Part shown: piece after piece, positions 25,981-39,728 of the stretch
Position numbering within the stretch: position 1 is the stretch's first letter
Layout: each line of letters begins with the position of its first letter
Source: Lumbricus terrestris
Taxonomy: Eukaryota > Annelida > Clitellata > Crassiclitellata > Lumbricidae
Length of the DNA stretch: 64,000 bases
Direction: 5' to 3'
Assembly (NCBI GenBank): GCA_949752735.1
Contig: OX457041.1
Location: 28,743,900-28,807,899, forward strand
The notes under the pieces: model-generated
The model's database searches: none
Told to the model about the DNA's origin: nothing
Seen by the model: only the letters and a program-made list of their open reading frames with translations
Made by a program: the position numbers and the translations under genes

Positions 25981-26949
25981 CTGAGTGACGAAGCAAGATA
26001 GAGAGAAAGATTGACAGCAGAAATCAAGGACTGAGAGAATTGACGAAAGAAAGAGTGGGAAAACAACAGCAGAAACATAGACAGTGACGACATAAGAAAG
26101 AGAAAGAAATACATCAGAAATCAAGGACTGAGAGAATTGACGAAAGAAAGAATGGAAATCGACAGCAGAAACAACAAATACAGACAGTGACGACAAAGAA
26201 AAGGAAAGAAATACATCAGAAATCAAGGACTGAGAGAATTGACGAAAGAAAGAATGGAAATCGACAGCAGAATCAACAAATACAGACAGTGACGACAAAG
26301 AAAAGGAAAGAAATACATCAGAAATCAAGGACTGAGAGAATTGACGAAAGAAAGAATGGAAATCGACAGCAGAAACAACAAATACAGACAGTGACGACAA
26401 AGTAAAGCAAAGAAATACATCAGAAATCAAGGACTGAGAGAATTGACGAAAGAAAGAATGGAAATCGACAGCAGAAACAACAAATACAGACAGCGACGAC
26501 AAAGAAAAAGAAAGAAATACATCAGAAATCAAGGACTGAGAGAATTGACGAAAGAAAAAATGGAAACCAACAGCAGAAACAACAAATAAAGACAGTGACG
26601 ACAAAGAAAAGGAAAGAAATACATCAGAAATCAAGGACTGAGAGAATTGACGAAAGAAAGAATGGAAATCGACAGCAGAAACAACAAATACAGACAGTGA
26701 CGACAAAGTAAAGGAAAGAAATACATGGGAAATCAAGGACTGAGAGAATTGACGAAAGAAAGAATGGAAATCGACAGCAGAAACAACAAATACAGACAGC
26801 GACGACAAAGAAAAGGAAAGAAATACATCAGAAATCAAGGACTGAGAGAATTGACGAAAGAAAGAATGGAAATCGACAGCAGAAACAACAAATACAGACA
26901 GTGACGACAAAGAAAAGGAAAGAAATACATCAGAAATCAAGGACTGAGA

Positions 26950-27053
26950 GAATTGACGAAAGAAAGTGTGGGAAAACAACAGCAGACATTACAGACAGAC
27001 ACTGTCCGTCTGTGTTTCTGCTGACGTTGTCCCCACTCTAACTTTCGTCAATT
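26950..27053. repeat. Fold-back element 18
   Basis: GTGTGGG with TTGTCCCCACTC and a class A edge; has a partner (element 22) at an offset of 4762. Confidence 0.85.
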
Positions 27054-27313
27054 CTGATTGACGAAGAAAGATAGAGAAAAAGATTGACAGCAGAAATCAA
27101 GGACTGAGAGAATTGACGAAAGAAAGAATGGAAATCGAGAGCAGAAACAACAAATACAGACTGTGACGACAAAGAAAAGGAAAGAAATACATCAGAAATC
27201 AAGGACTGAAAGAATTGACGAAATAAAAAATGGAAATCGACAGCAAGAAACAACAAATACAGACAGTAACGACAAAGAAAAAAAAATAATACATCAGAAA
27301 TCAAGGACTGAGG

Positions 27314-27416
27314 GAATTGACGAAAGAAAGTGTGGGAAAACAACAGCAGACATTACAGACAGACACTGTCCGTCTGTGTTTCTGCTGACGTTGTCCCACT
27401 CTAACTTTCGTCAATT
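27314..27416. repeat. Fold-back element 19
   Basis: Class A with TTGTCCCACTC; only 364 bp from element 18. Partner of element 23. Confidence 0.85.
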
Positions 27417-28901
27417 CTGATTGACGAAGAAAGATAGAGAAAAAGATTGACAGCAGAAATCAAGGACTGAGAGAATTGACGAAAGAAAGAATGGAAATCG
27501 ACAGCAGAAACAACAAATACAGTCAGCGACGACAAAGAAAAGGAAAGAAATACATCAGAAATCAAGGACTGAGAGAATTGACGAAAGAAAGAATGGAAAT
27601 CGACAGCAGAGTCAACAAATACAGACAGTGACGACAAAGAAAAGGAAAGAAATACATCAGAAATCAAGGACTGAGAGAATTGACGAAAGAAAGAATGGAA
27701 ATCGACATCAGAAACAACAAATACAGACAGTGACGACAAAGAAAAGGAAAGAAATACATCAGAAATCAAGGACTGAGAGAATTGACGAAAGAAAGAATGG
27801 AAATCGACAGCAGAATCAACAAATACAGACAGTGACGACAAAGAAAAGGAAAGAAATACATCAGAAATCAAGGACTGAGAGAATTGACGAAAGAAAGAAT
27901 GGAAATCGACAGCAGAAACAACAAATACAGACAGTGACGACAAAGTAAAGGAAAGAAATACATCAGAAATCAAGGACTGAGAGAATTGACGAAAGAAAGA
28001 ATGGAAATCGACAGCAGAAACAACAAATACAGACAGCGACGACAAAGAAAAGGAAAGAAATACATCAGAAATCAAGGACTGAGAGAATTGACGAAAGAAA
28101 AAATGGAAACCAACAGCAGAAACAACAAATACAGACAGTGACGACAAAGAAAAGGAAAGAAATACATCAGAAATCAAGGACTGAGAAAATTGACGAAAGA
28201 AAGAATGGAAATCGACAGCAGGAAACAACAAATGCAGACAGTGACGACAAAGAAAAGGAAAGAAATACATCAGAAATCAAGGACTGAGAGAATTGACGAA
28301 AGAAAGAATGGAAATCGACAGCAGAATCAACAAATACAGACAGTGACGACAAAGAAAAGGAAAGAAATACATCAGAAATCAAGGACTGAGAGAATTGACG
28401 AAAGAAAGAATGGAAATCGACAGCAGAAACAACAAATACAGACAGTGACGACAAAGTAAAGCAAAGAAATACATCAGAAATCAAGGACTGAGAGAATTGA
28501 CGAAAGAAAGAATGGAAATCGACAGCTGAAACAACAAATACAGACAGCGACGACAAAGAAAAGGAAAGAAATACATCAGAAATCAAGGACTGAGAGAATT
28601 GACGAAAGAAAAAATGGAAACCAACAGCAGAAACAACAAATACAGACAGTGACGACAAAGAAAAGGAAAGAAATACATCAGAAATCAAGGACTGAGAGAA
28701 TTGACGAAAGAAAGAATGGAAATCGACAGCAGAAAACAACAAATACAGACAGTGACGACAAAGAAAAGGAAAGAAATACATGGGAAATCAAGGACTGAGA
28801 GAATTGACTAAAGAAAGAATGGAAATCGACAGCAGAAACAACAAATACAGACAGTGACGACAAAGAAAAGGAAAAAATACATCAGAAATCAAGGACTGAG
28901 G

Positions 28902-29005
28902 GAATTGACGAAAGAAAGTGTGGGAAAACAACAGCAGACATTACAGACAGACACTGTTCGTCTGTGTTTCTGCTGACGTTGTCCCCACTCTAACTTTCGT
29001 CAATT
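28902..29005. repeat. Fold-back element 20
   Basis: Loop variant ACTGTTCGTC, class A; shared only with element 24. Confidence 0.85.
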
Positions 29006-30490
29006 CTGATTGACGAAGAAAGATAGAGAAAAAGATTGACAGCAGAAATCAAGGACTGAGAGAATTGACGAAAGAAAAAATGGAAACCAACAGCAGAAAC
29101 AACAAATACAGACAGTGACGACAAAGAAAAGGAAAGAAATACATCAGAAATCAAGGACTGAGAAAATTGACGAAAGAAAGAATGGAAATCGACAGCAGGA
29201 AACAACAAATGCAGACAGTGACGACAAAGAAAAGGAAAGAAATACATCAGAAATCAAGGACTGAGAGAATTGACGAAAGAAAGAATGGAAATCGACAGCA
29301 GAATCAACAAATACAGACAGTGACGACAAAGAAAAGGAAAGAAATACATCAGAAATCAAGGACTGAGAGAATTGACGAAAGAAAGAATGGAAATCGACAG
29401 CAGAAACAACAAATACAGACAGTGACGACAAAGTAAAGCAAAGAAATACATCAGAAATCAAGGACTGAGAGAATTGACGAAAGAAAGAATGGAAATCGAC
29501 AGCAGAAACAACAAATACAGACAGCGACGACAAAGAAAAGGAAAGAAATACATCAGAAATCAAGGACTGAGAGAATTGACGAAAGAAAAAATGGAAACCA
29601 ACAGCAGAAACAACAAATACAGACAGTGACGACAAAGAAAAGGAAAGAAATACATCAGAAATCAAGGACTGAGAAAATTGACGAAAGAAAGAATGGAAAT
29701 CGACAGCAGGAAACAACAAATGCAGACAGTGACGACAAAGAAAAGGAAAGAAATACATCAGAAATCAAGGACTGAGAGAATTGACGAAAGAAAGAATGGA
29801 AATCGACAGCAGAATCAACAAATACAGACAGTGACGACAAAGAAAAGGAAAGAAATACATCAGAAATCAAGGACTGAGAGAATTGACGAAAGAAAGAATG
29901 GAAATCGACAGCAGAAGCAACATATACAGACAGTGACGACAAAGAAAAGGAAAGAAATACATCAGAAATCAAGGACTGAGAGAATTGACGAAAGAAAGAA
30001 TGGAAATCGACAGCAGAAACAACAAATACAGACAGTGACGACAAAGAAAAGGAAAGAAATACATCAGAAATCAAGGACTGAGAGAATTGACGAAACAAAG
30101 AATGGAAATGACAGCAAAAACAACAAATACAGACAGTGACGACAAAGAAAAGGAAAGAAACACATCAGAAATCAAGGACTGAGAGAATTGACGAAACAAA
30201 GAATGGAAATCGACAGCAGAAACAACAAATACAGACAGCGACGACAAAGAAAAGGAAAGAAATACATCAGAAATCAAGGACTGAGAGAATTGACGAAACA
30301 AAGAATGGAAATCGACAGCAGAAACAACAAATACAGACACTGACGACCAAGAAAAGGAAAGAAATACATCAGAAATCAAGGACTGAGAGAATTGACGAAA
30401 GAAAGAATGGAAATCGACAGCAGAAACAACAAATACAGACAGTGACGACAAAGAAAAGAAAAGAAATACATCAGAAATCAAGGACTGAGA

Positions 30491-30594
30491 GAATTGACGA
30501 AAGAAAGTGTGGGAAAACAACAGCAGACATTACAGACAGACACTGTCCGTCTGTGTTTCTGCTGACGTTGTCCCCACTCTAACTTTCGTCAATT
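30491..30594. repeat. Fold-back element 21
   Basis: First class C copy (TTCTGAGTGACGAAGAAAG); a block of diverged units starts immediately to its right. Confidence 0.85.
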
Positions 30595-31711
30595 CTGAGT
30601 GACGAAGAAAGATAGAGAGAAAGGTTGACAGCAGAAATCAAAGACTGAGAGAATTGACGAAAGAAAGAGTGGTGAAAACGACAGCAGAAACATACACAGA
30701 CAGTGACGACATAAGAAAGAGAAAGAAACACAGCACAAGCCAGGGACTGAGAGAATTGACGAAAGAAAGAGTGGTTAAATCGACAGCAGAAATATCAGAC
30801 AGACAGTGACGACATAAGAAAGAGAAAGAAATACAGAAGAAATCAAGGACTGAAAGAATTGACGAAATAAAGAGTGGGAAAACAACAGCAGAAACATCAG
30901 ACAGACAGTGACGACAACAGAAATAGAAAGAATAAACAAAAACAGACAGTGACGACAAAGAAAAGGAAAGAAATACATCAGAAATCAAGGACTGAGAGAA
31001 TTGACGAAAGAAAGAATGGAAATCGACAGCAGAATCAACAAATACAGACAGTGACGACAAAGAAAAGGAAAGAAATACATCAGAAATCAAGGACTGAGAG
31101 AATTGACGAAAGAAAGAATGGAAATCGACAGCAGAAACAACAAATACAGACAGTGACGACAAAGTAAAGCAAAGAAATACATCAGAAATCAAGGACTGAG
31201 AGAATTGACGAAAGAAAGAATGGAAATCGACAGCAGAAACAACAAATACAGACAGCGACGACAAAGAAAAAGAAAGAAATACATCAGAAATCAAGGACTG
31301 AGAGAATTGACGAAAGAAAAAATGGAAACCAACAGCAGAAACAACAAATAAAGACAGTGACGACAAAGAAAAGGAAAGAAATACATCAGAAATCAAGGAC
31401 TGAGAGAATTGACGAAAGAAAGAATGGAAATCGACAGCAGAAACAACAAATACAGACAGTGACGACAAAGTAAAGGAAAGAAATACATGGGAAATCAAGG
31501 ACTGAGAGAATTGACGAAAGAAAGAATGGAAATCGACAGCAGAAACAACAAATACAGACAGCGACGACAAAGAAAAGGAAAGAAATACATCAGAAATCAA
31601 GGACTGAGAGAATTGACGAAAGAAAGAATGGAAATCGACAGCAGAAACAACAAATACAGACAGTGACGACAAAGAAAAGGAAAGAAATACATCAGAAATC
31701 AAGGACTGAGA

Positions 31712-31815
31712 GAATTGACGAAAGAAAGTGTGGGAAAACAACAGCAGACATTACAGACAGACACTGTCCGTCTGTGTTTCTGCTGACGTTGTCCCCACTC
31801 TAACTTTCGTCAATT
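31712..31815. repeat. Fold-back element 22
   Basis: Class A copy corresponding to element 18 exactly 4762 bp to the left. Confidence 0.85.
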
Positions 31816-32075
31816 CTGATTGACGAAGAAAGATAGAGAAAAAGATTGACAGCAGAAATCAAGGACTGAGAGAATTGACGAAAGAAAGAATGGAAATCGA
31901 GAGCAGAAACAACAAATACAGACTGTGACGACAAAGAAAAGGAAAGAAATACATCAGAAATCAAGGACTGAAAGAATTGACGAAATAAAAAATGGAAATC
32001 GACAGCAAGAAACAACAAATACAGACAGTAACGACAAAGAAAAAAAAATAATACATCAGAAATCAAGGACTGAGG

Positions 32076-32178
32076 GAATTGACGAAAGAAAGTGTGGGAA
32101 AACAACAGCAGACATTACAGACAGACACTGTCCGTCTGTGTTTCTGCTGACGTTGTCCCACTCTAACTTTCGTCAATT
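32076..32178. repeat. Fold-back element 23
   Basis: Class A copy corresponding to element 19 exactly 4762 bp to the left. Confidence 0.85.
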
Positions 32179-33663
32179 CTGATTGACGAAGAAAGATAGA
32201 GAAAAAGATTGACAGCAGAAATCAAGGACTGAGAGAATTGACGAAAGAAAGAATGGAAATCGACAGCAGAAACAACAAATACAGTCAGCGACGACAAAGA
32301 AAAGGAAAGAAATACATCAGAAATCAAGGACTGAGAGAATTGACGAAAGAAAGAATGGAAATCGACAGCAGAGTCAACAAATACAGACAGTGACGACAAA
32401 GAAAAGGAAAGAAATACATCAGAAATCAAGGACTGAGAGAATTGACGAAAGAAAGAATGGAAATCGACATCAGAAACAACAAATACAGACAGTGACGACA
32501 AAGAAAAGGAAAGAAATACATCAGAAATCAAGGACTGAGAGAATTGACGAAAGAAAGAATGGAAATCGACAGCAGAATCAACAAATACAGACAGTGACGA
32601 CAAAGAAAAGGAAAGAAATACATCAGAAATCAAGGACTGAGAGAATTGACGAAAGAAAGAATGGAAATCGACAGCAGAAACAACAAATACAGACAGTGAC
32701 GACAAAGTAAAGGAAAGAAATACATCAGAAATCAAGGACTGAGAGAATTGACGAAAGAAAGAATGGAAATCGACAGCAGAAACAACAAATACAGACAGCG
32801 ACGACAAAGAAAAGGAAAGAAATACATCAGAAATCAAGGACTGAGAGAATTGACGAAAGAAAAAATGGAAACCAACAGCAGAAACAACAAATACAGACAG
32901 TGACGACAAAGAAAAGGAAAGAAATACATCAGAAATCAAGGACTGAGAAAATTGACGAAAGAAAGAATGGAAATCGACAGCAGGAAACAACAAATGCAGA
33001 CAGTGACGACAAAGAAAAGGAAAGAAATACATCAGAAATCAAGGACTGAGAGAATTGACGAAAGAAAGAATGGAAATCGACAGCAGAATCAACAAATACA
33101 GACAGTGACGACAAAGAAAAGGAAAGAAATACATCAGAAATCAAGGACTGAGAGAATTGACGAAAGAAAGAATGGAAATCGACAGCAGAAACAACAAATA
33201 CAGACAGTGACGACAAAGTAAAGCAAAGAAATACATCAGAAATCAAGGACTGAGAGAATTGACGAAAGAAAGAATGGAAATCGACAGCTGAAACAACAAA
33301 TACAGACAGCGACGACAAAGAAAAGGAAAGAAATACATCAGAAATCAAGGACTGAGAGAATTGACGAAAGAAAAAATGGAAACCAACAGCAGAAACAACA
33401 AATACAGACAGTGACGACAAAGAAAAGGAAAGAAATACATCAGAAATCAAGGACTGAGAGAATTGACGAAAGAAAGAATGGAAATCGACAGCAGAAAACA
33501 ACAAATACAGACAGTGACGACAAAGAAAAGGAAAGAAATACATGGGAAATCAAGGACTGAGAGAATTGACTAAAGAAAGAATGGAAATCGACAGCAGAAA
33601 CAACAAATACAGACAGTGACGACAAAGAAAAGGAAAAAATACATCAGAAATCAAGGACTGAGG

Positions 33664-33768
33664 GAATTGACGAAAGAAAGTGTGGGAAAACAACAGCAGA
33701 CATTACAGACAGACACTGTTCGTCTGTGTTTCTGCTGACGTTGTCCCCACTCTAACTTTCGTCAATTC
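33664..33768. repeat. Fold-back element 24
   Basis: Carries the ACTGTTCGTC loop variant of element 20, 4762 bp to the left. Confidence 0.85.
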
Positions 33769-35252
33769 TGATTGACGAAGAAAGATAGAGAAAAAGATTG
33801 ACAGCAGAAATCAAGGACTGAGAGAATTGACGAAAGAAAAAATGGAAACCAACAGCAGAAACAACAAATACAGACAGTGACGACAAAGAAAAGGAAAGAA
33901 ATACATCAGAAATCAAGGACTGAGAAAATTGACGAAAGAAAGAATGGAAATCGACAGCAGGAAACAACAAATGCAGACAGTGACGACAAAGAAAAGGAAA
34001 GAAATACATCAGAAATCAAGGACTGAGAGAATTGACGAAAGAAAGAATGGAAATCGACAGCAGAATCAACAAATACAGACAGTGACGACAAAGAAAAGGA
34101 AAGAAATACATCAGAAATCAAGGACTGAGAGAATTGACGAAAGAAAGAATGGAAATCGACAGCAGAAACAACAAATACAGACAGTGACGACAAAGTAAAG
34201 CAAAGAAATACATCAGAAATCAAGGACTGAGAGAATTGACGAAAGAAAGAATGGAAATCGACAGCAGAAACAACAAATACAGACAGCGACGACAAAGAAA
34301 AGGAAAGAAATACATCAGAAATCAAGGACTGAGAGAATTGACGAAAGAAAAAATGGAAACCAACAGCAGAAACAACAAATACAGACAGTGACGACAAAGA
34401 AAAGGAAAGAAATACATCAGAAATCAAGGACTGAGAAAATTGACGAAAGAAAGAATGGAAATCGACAGCAGGAAACAACAAATGCAGACAGTGACGACAA
34501 AGAAAAGGAAAGAAATACATCAGAAATCAAGGACTGAGAGAATTGACGAAAGAAAGAATGGAAATCGACAGCAGAATCAACAAATACAGACAGTGACGAC
34601 AAAGAAAAGGAAAGAAATACATCAGAAATCAAGGACTGAGAGAATTGACGAAAGAAAGAATGGAAATCGACAGCAGAAGCAACATATACAGACAGTGACG
34701 ACAAAGAAAAGGAAAGAAATACATCAGAAATCAAGGACTGAGAGAATTGACGAAAGAAAGAATGGAAATCGACAGCAGAAACAACAAATACAGACAGTGA
34801 CGACAAAGAAAAGGAAAGAAATACATCAGAAATCAAGGACTGAGAGAATTGACGAAACAAAGAATGGAAATGACAGCAAAAACAACAAATACAGACAGTG
34901 ACGACAAAGAAAAGGAAAGAAACACATCAGAAATCAAGGACTGAGAGAATTGACGAAACAAAGAATGGAAATCGACAGCAGAAACAACAAATACAGACAG
35001 CGACGACAAAGAAAAGGAAAGAAATACATCAGAAATCAAGGACTGAGAGAATTGACGAAACAAAGAATGGAAATCGACAGCAGAAACAACAAATACAGAC
35101 ACTGACGACCAAGAAAAGGAAAGAAATACATCAGAAATCAAGGACTGAGAGAATTGACGAAAGAAAGAATGGAAATCGACAGCAGAAACAACAAATACAG
35201 ACAGTGACGACAAAGAAAAGAAAAGAAATACATCAGAAATCAAGGACTGAGA

Positions 35253-35356
35253 GAATTGACGAAAGAAAGTGTGGGAAAACAACAGCAGACATTACAGACA
35301 GACACTGTCCGTCTGTGTTTCTGCTGACGTTGTCCCCACTCTAACTTTCGTCAATT
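35253..35356. repeat. Fold-back element 25
   Basis: Class C; corresponds to element 21 at an offset of 4762. Confidence 0.85.
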
Positions 35357-36269
35357 CTGAGTGACGAAGAAAGATAGAGAGAAAGGTTGACAGCAGAAAT
35401 CAAAGACTGAGAGAATTGACGAAAGAAAGAGTGGTGAAAACGACAGCAGAAACATACACAGACAGTGACGACATAAGAAAGAGAAAGAAACACAGCACAA
35501 GCCAGGGACTGAGAGAATTGACGAAAGAAAGAGTGGTTAAATCGACAGCAGAAATATCAGACAGACAGTGACGACATAAGAAAGAGAAAGAAATACAGAA
35601 GAAATCAAGGACTGAAAGAATTGACGAAATAAAGAGTGGGAAAACAACAGCAGAAACATCAGACAGACAGTGACGACAACAGAAATAGAAAGAATAAACA
35701 AAAACAGACAGTGACGACAAAGAAAAGGAAAGAAATACATCAGAAATTAACGACTGAGAGAATTGACGAAAGAAAGAATGGAAGTCGACAGCAGAAACAA
35801 CAAATACAGACAGTGACGACAAAGAAAAGGAAAGAAATACATCAGAAACCAATGAATGAGAGAATTGACGAAAGAAAGAATGGAAATCGACAGCAGAAAC
35901 AACAAATACAGACAGTGGCGACAAAGAAAAGGAAAGAAATACATCAGAAATCAAGGACTGAGAGAATTGACGAAACAAAGAATGGAAATCGACAGCAGAA
36001 ACAACAAATACAGACAGTGACGACAAAGAAAAGGAAAGAAATACATCAGAAATCAAGGACTGAGAGAATTGACGAAACAAAGAATGGAAATCGACAGCAG
36101 AAACAACAAATACAGACAGCGAACACAAAGAAAAGGAAAGAAAAACATCAGAAATCAAGGACTGAGAGAATTGACGAAAGAAAGAATGGAAATCGACAGC
36201 AGAAACAACAAATACAGACAGTGACGACAAAGAAAAGAAAAGAAATACATCAGAAATCAAGGACTGAGA

Positions 36270-36373
36270 GAATTGACGAAAGAAAGTGTGGGAAAACAAC
36301 AGCAGACATTACAGACAGACACTGTCCGTCTGTGTTTCTGCTGACGTTGTCCCCACTCTAACTTTCGTCAATT
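36270..36373. repeat. Fold-back element 26
   Basis: Class C; 1017 bp after element 25. Confidence 0.85.
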
Positions 36374-37892
36374 CTGAGTGACGAAGAAAGATAGAGAGAA
36401 AGGTTGACAGCAGAAATCAAGGACTGAGAGAATTGACGAAAGAAAGAGTGGTGAAAACGACAGCAGAAACATACACAGACAGTGACGACATAAGAAAGAG
36501 AAAGAAACACAGCACAAGCCAGGGACTGAGAGAATTGACGAAAGAAAGAGTGCTTAAATCGACAGCAGAAATATCAGACAGACAGTGACGACATAAGAAA
36601 GAGAAAGAAATACAGAAGAAATCAAGGACTGAAAGAATTGACGAAATAAAGAGTGGGAAAACAACAGCAGAAACATCAGACAGACAGTGACGACAACAGA
36701 AATAGAAAGAATAAACAAATACAGACAGTGACGACAAAGAAAAGGAAAGAAATACATCAGAAATCAAGGACTGAGAGAATTGACGAAACAAAGAATGGAA
36801 ATCGACAGCAGAAACAACAAATACAGACAGTGACGACAAAGAAAAGGAAAGAAACACATCAGAAATCAAGGACTGAGAGAATTGACGAAAGAAAGAATGG
36901 AAATCGACAGCAAAAACAACAAATACAGACAGTGACGACAAAGAAAAGGAAAGAAATACATCAGAAATCAAGGACTGAGAGAATTGACGAAAGAAAGAAT
37001 GGAAATCGACATCAGAAACAAGAAATACAGACAGTGACGACAAAGAAAAGGAAAGAAACACATCAGAAATCAAGGACTGAGAGAATTGACGAAAGAAAGA
37101 ATGGAAATCGACAGCAGAAACAACAAATACAGACAGTGACGACAAAGAAAAGGAAAGAAATACATCAGAAATCAAGGACTGAGAGAATTGACGAAACAAA
37201 GAATGGAAATGACAGCAAAAACAACAAATACAGACAGTGACGACAAAGAAAAGGAAAGAAACACATCAGAAATCAAGGACTGAGAGAATTGACGAAACAA
37301 AGAATGGAAATCGACAGCAGAAACAACAAATACAGACAGTGACGACAAAGAAAAGGAAAGAAATACATCAGAAATCAACGACTGAGAGAATTGACGAAAC
37401 AAAGAATGGAAATCGACAGCAGAAACAACAAATACAGACAGTGACGACAAAGAAAAGGAAAGAAATACATCAAAAATCAACGAATGAGAGAACTGACGAA
37501 ACAAAGAATGGAAATCGACAGCAGAAACAACAAATACAGACAGTGACGACAAAGAAAAGGAAAGAAACACATCAGAAATCAAGGACTGAGGGAATTGACA
37601 AAACAAAGAATGGAAATCGACAGCAGAAACAACAAATACAGACAGTGACGACAAAGAAAAGAAATACATCAGAAATCAAGGACTGAGAGAATTGACGAAA
37701 GAAAGAATGGAAATCGACAGCAGAAACAACAAATACAGACAGTGACGACAAAGAAAAGGAAAGAAATACATCAGAAATCAAGGACTGAGAGAATTGACGA
37801 AACAAAGAATGGAAATCGACAGCAGAAACAACAAATACAGACACTGACGACAAAGAAAAGGAAAGAAATACATCAGAAATCAAGGACTGAGA

Positions 37893-37996
37893 GAATTGAC
37901 GAAAGAAAGTGTGGGAAAACAACAGCAGACATTACAGACAGACACTGTCCGTCTGTGTTTCTGCTGACGTTGTCCCCACTCTAACTTTCGTCAATT
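37893..37996. repeat. Fold-back element 27
   Basis: Class C, followed by diverged units. Confidence 0.85.
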
Positions 37997-39623
37997 CTGA
38001 GTGACGAAGAAAGATAGAGAGAAAGGTTGACAGCAGAAATCAAGGACTGAGAGAATTGACGAAAGAAAGAGTGGTGAAAACGACAGCAGAAACATACACA
38101 GACAGTGACGACATAAGAAAGAGAAAGAAACACAGCACAAGCCAGGGACTGAGAGAATTGACGAAAGAAAGAGTGCTTAAATCGACAGCAGAAATATCAG
38201 ACAGACAGTGACGACATAAGAAAGAGAAAGAAATACAGAAGAAATCAAGGACTGAAAGAATTGACGAAATAAAGAGTGGGAAAACAACAGCAGAAACATC
38301 AGACAGACAGTGACGACAACAGAAATAGAAAGAATAAACAAATACAGACAGTGACGACAAAGAAAAGGAAAGAAATACATCAGAAATCAACGACTGAGAG
38401 AATTGACGAAACAAAGAATGGAAATCGACAGCAGAAACAACAAATACAGACAGTGACGACAAAGAAAAGGAAAGAAACACATCAGAAATCAAGGACTGAG
38501 AGAATTGACGAAAGAAAGAATGGAAATCGACAGCAAAAACAACAAATACAGACAGTGACGACAAAGAAAAGGAAAGAAATACATCAGAAATCAAGGACTG
38601 AGAGAATTGACGAAAGAAAGAATGGAAATCGACAGCAGAAGCAACAAATACAGACAGTGACGACAAAGAAAAGGAAAGAAATACATCAGAAATCAAGGAC
38701 TGAGAGAATTGACGAAAGAAAGAATGGAAATTGACAGCAGAAACAACAAATACAGACAGTGACGACAAAGAAAAGAAAAGAAATACATCAGAAATCAAGG
38801 ACTGAGAGAATTGACGAAAGAAAGAATGGAAATCGACAGCAGAAACAACAAATACAGACAGTGACGACAAAGAAAAGGAAAGAAATACATCAGAAATCAA
38901 GGACTGAGAGAATTGACGAAAGAAAGAATGGAAATCGACAGCAGAAACAACAAATGCAGACAGTGACGACAAAGAAAAGGAAAGAAATACGTCAAAAATC
39001 AAGGACTGAGAGAATTGACGAAACAAAGAATGGAAATCGACAGCAGAAACAACAAATACAGACAGTGACGACAAAAGAAAGGAAAGAAATACATCAGAAA
39101 TCAAGGACTGAGAGAATTGACGAAAGAAAGAATGGAAATCGACAGCAGAAACAACAAATACAGACAGTGACGACAAAGAAAAGGAAAGAAATACATCAGA
39201 AATCAAGGACTGAGAGAATTGACGAAACAAAGAATGGAAATCGACAGCAGAAACAACAAATACAGACAGTGACGACAAAGAAAAGGAAAGAAACACATAA
39301 GATATCAAGGACTGAGAGAATTGACGAAAGAAAGAATGGAAATCGACAGCAGAAACAACAAATACAGACAGCGACGACAAAGAAAAGGAAAGAAATACAT
39401 CAGAAATCAAGGACTGAGAGAATTGACGAAACAAAGAATGGAAATCGACAGCAGAAACAACAAATACAGACACTGACGACAAAGAAAAGGAAAGAAATAC
39501 ATCAGAAATCAAGGACTGAGAGAATTGACGAAAGAAAGAATGGAAATCGACAGCAGAAACAACAAATACAGACAGTGACGACAAAGAAAAGAAAAGAAAT
39601 ACATCAGAAATCAAGGACTGAGA

Positions 39624-39728
39624 GAATTGACGAAAGAAAGTGTGGGAAAACAACAGCAGACATTACAGACAGACACTGTCCGTCTGTGTTTCTGCTGACG
39701 TTGTCCCCACTCTAACTTTCGTCAATTC
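39624..39728. repeat. Fold-back element 28
   Basis: Class C; has a partner (element 30) at an offset of 2850. Confidence 0.85.

Larger units (their letters stand above)
26182..35746 (+). repeat. Near-identical 4762-bp tandem duplication
   Basis: Sequence from about 26182 to 30984 recurs from about 30944 to 35746 at a constant offset of 4762. Rare private variants are shared, including AACAAATAAAGACAG (26583 and 31345), AATCGAGAGCAG (27133 and 31895) and the ACTGTTCG fold-back loop. No length difference is visible, so the event is recent or the copies are homogenised. Confidence 0.88.
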
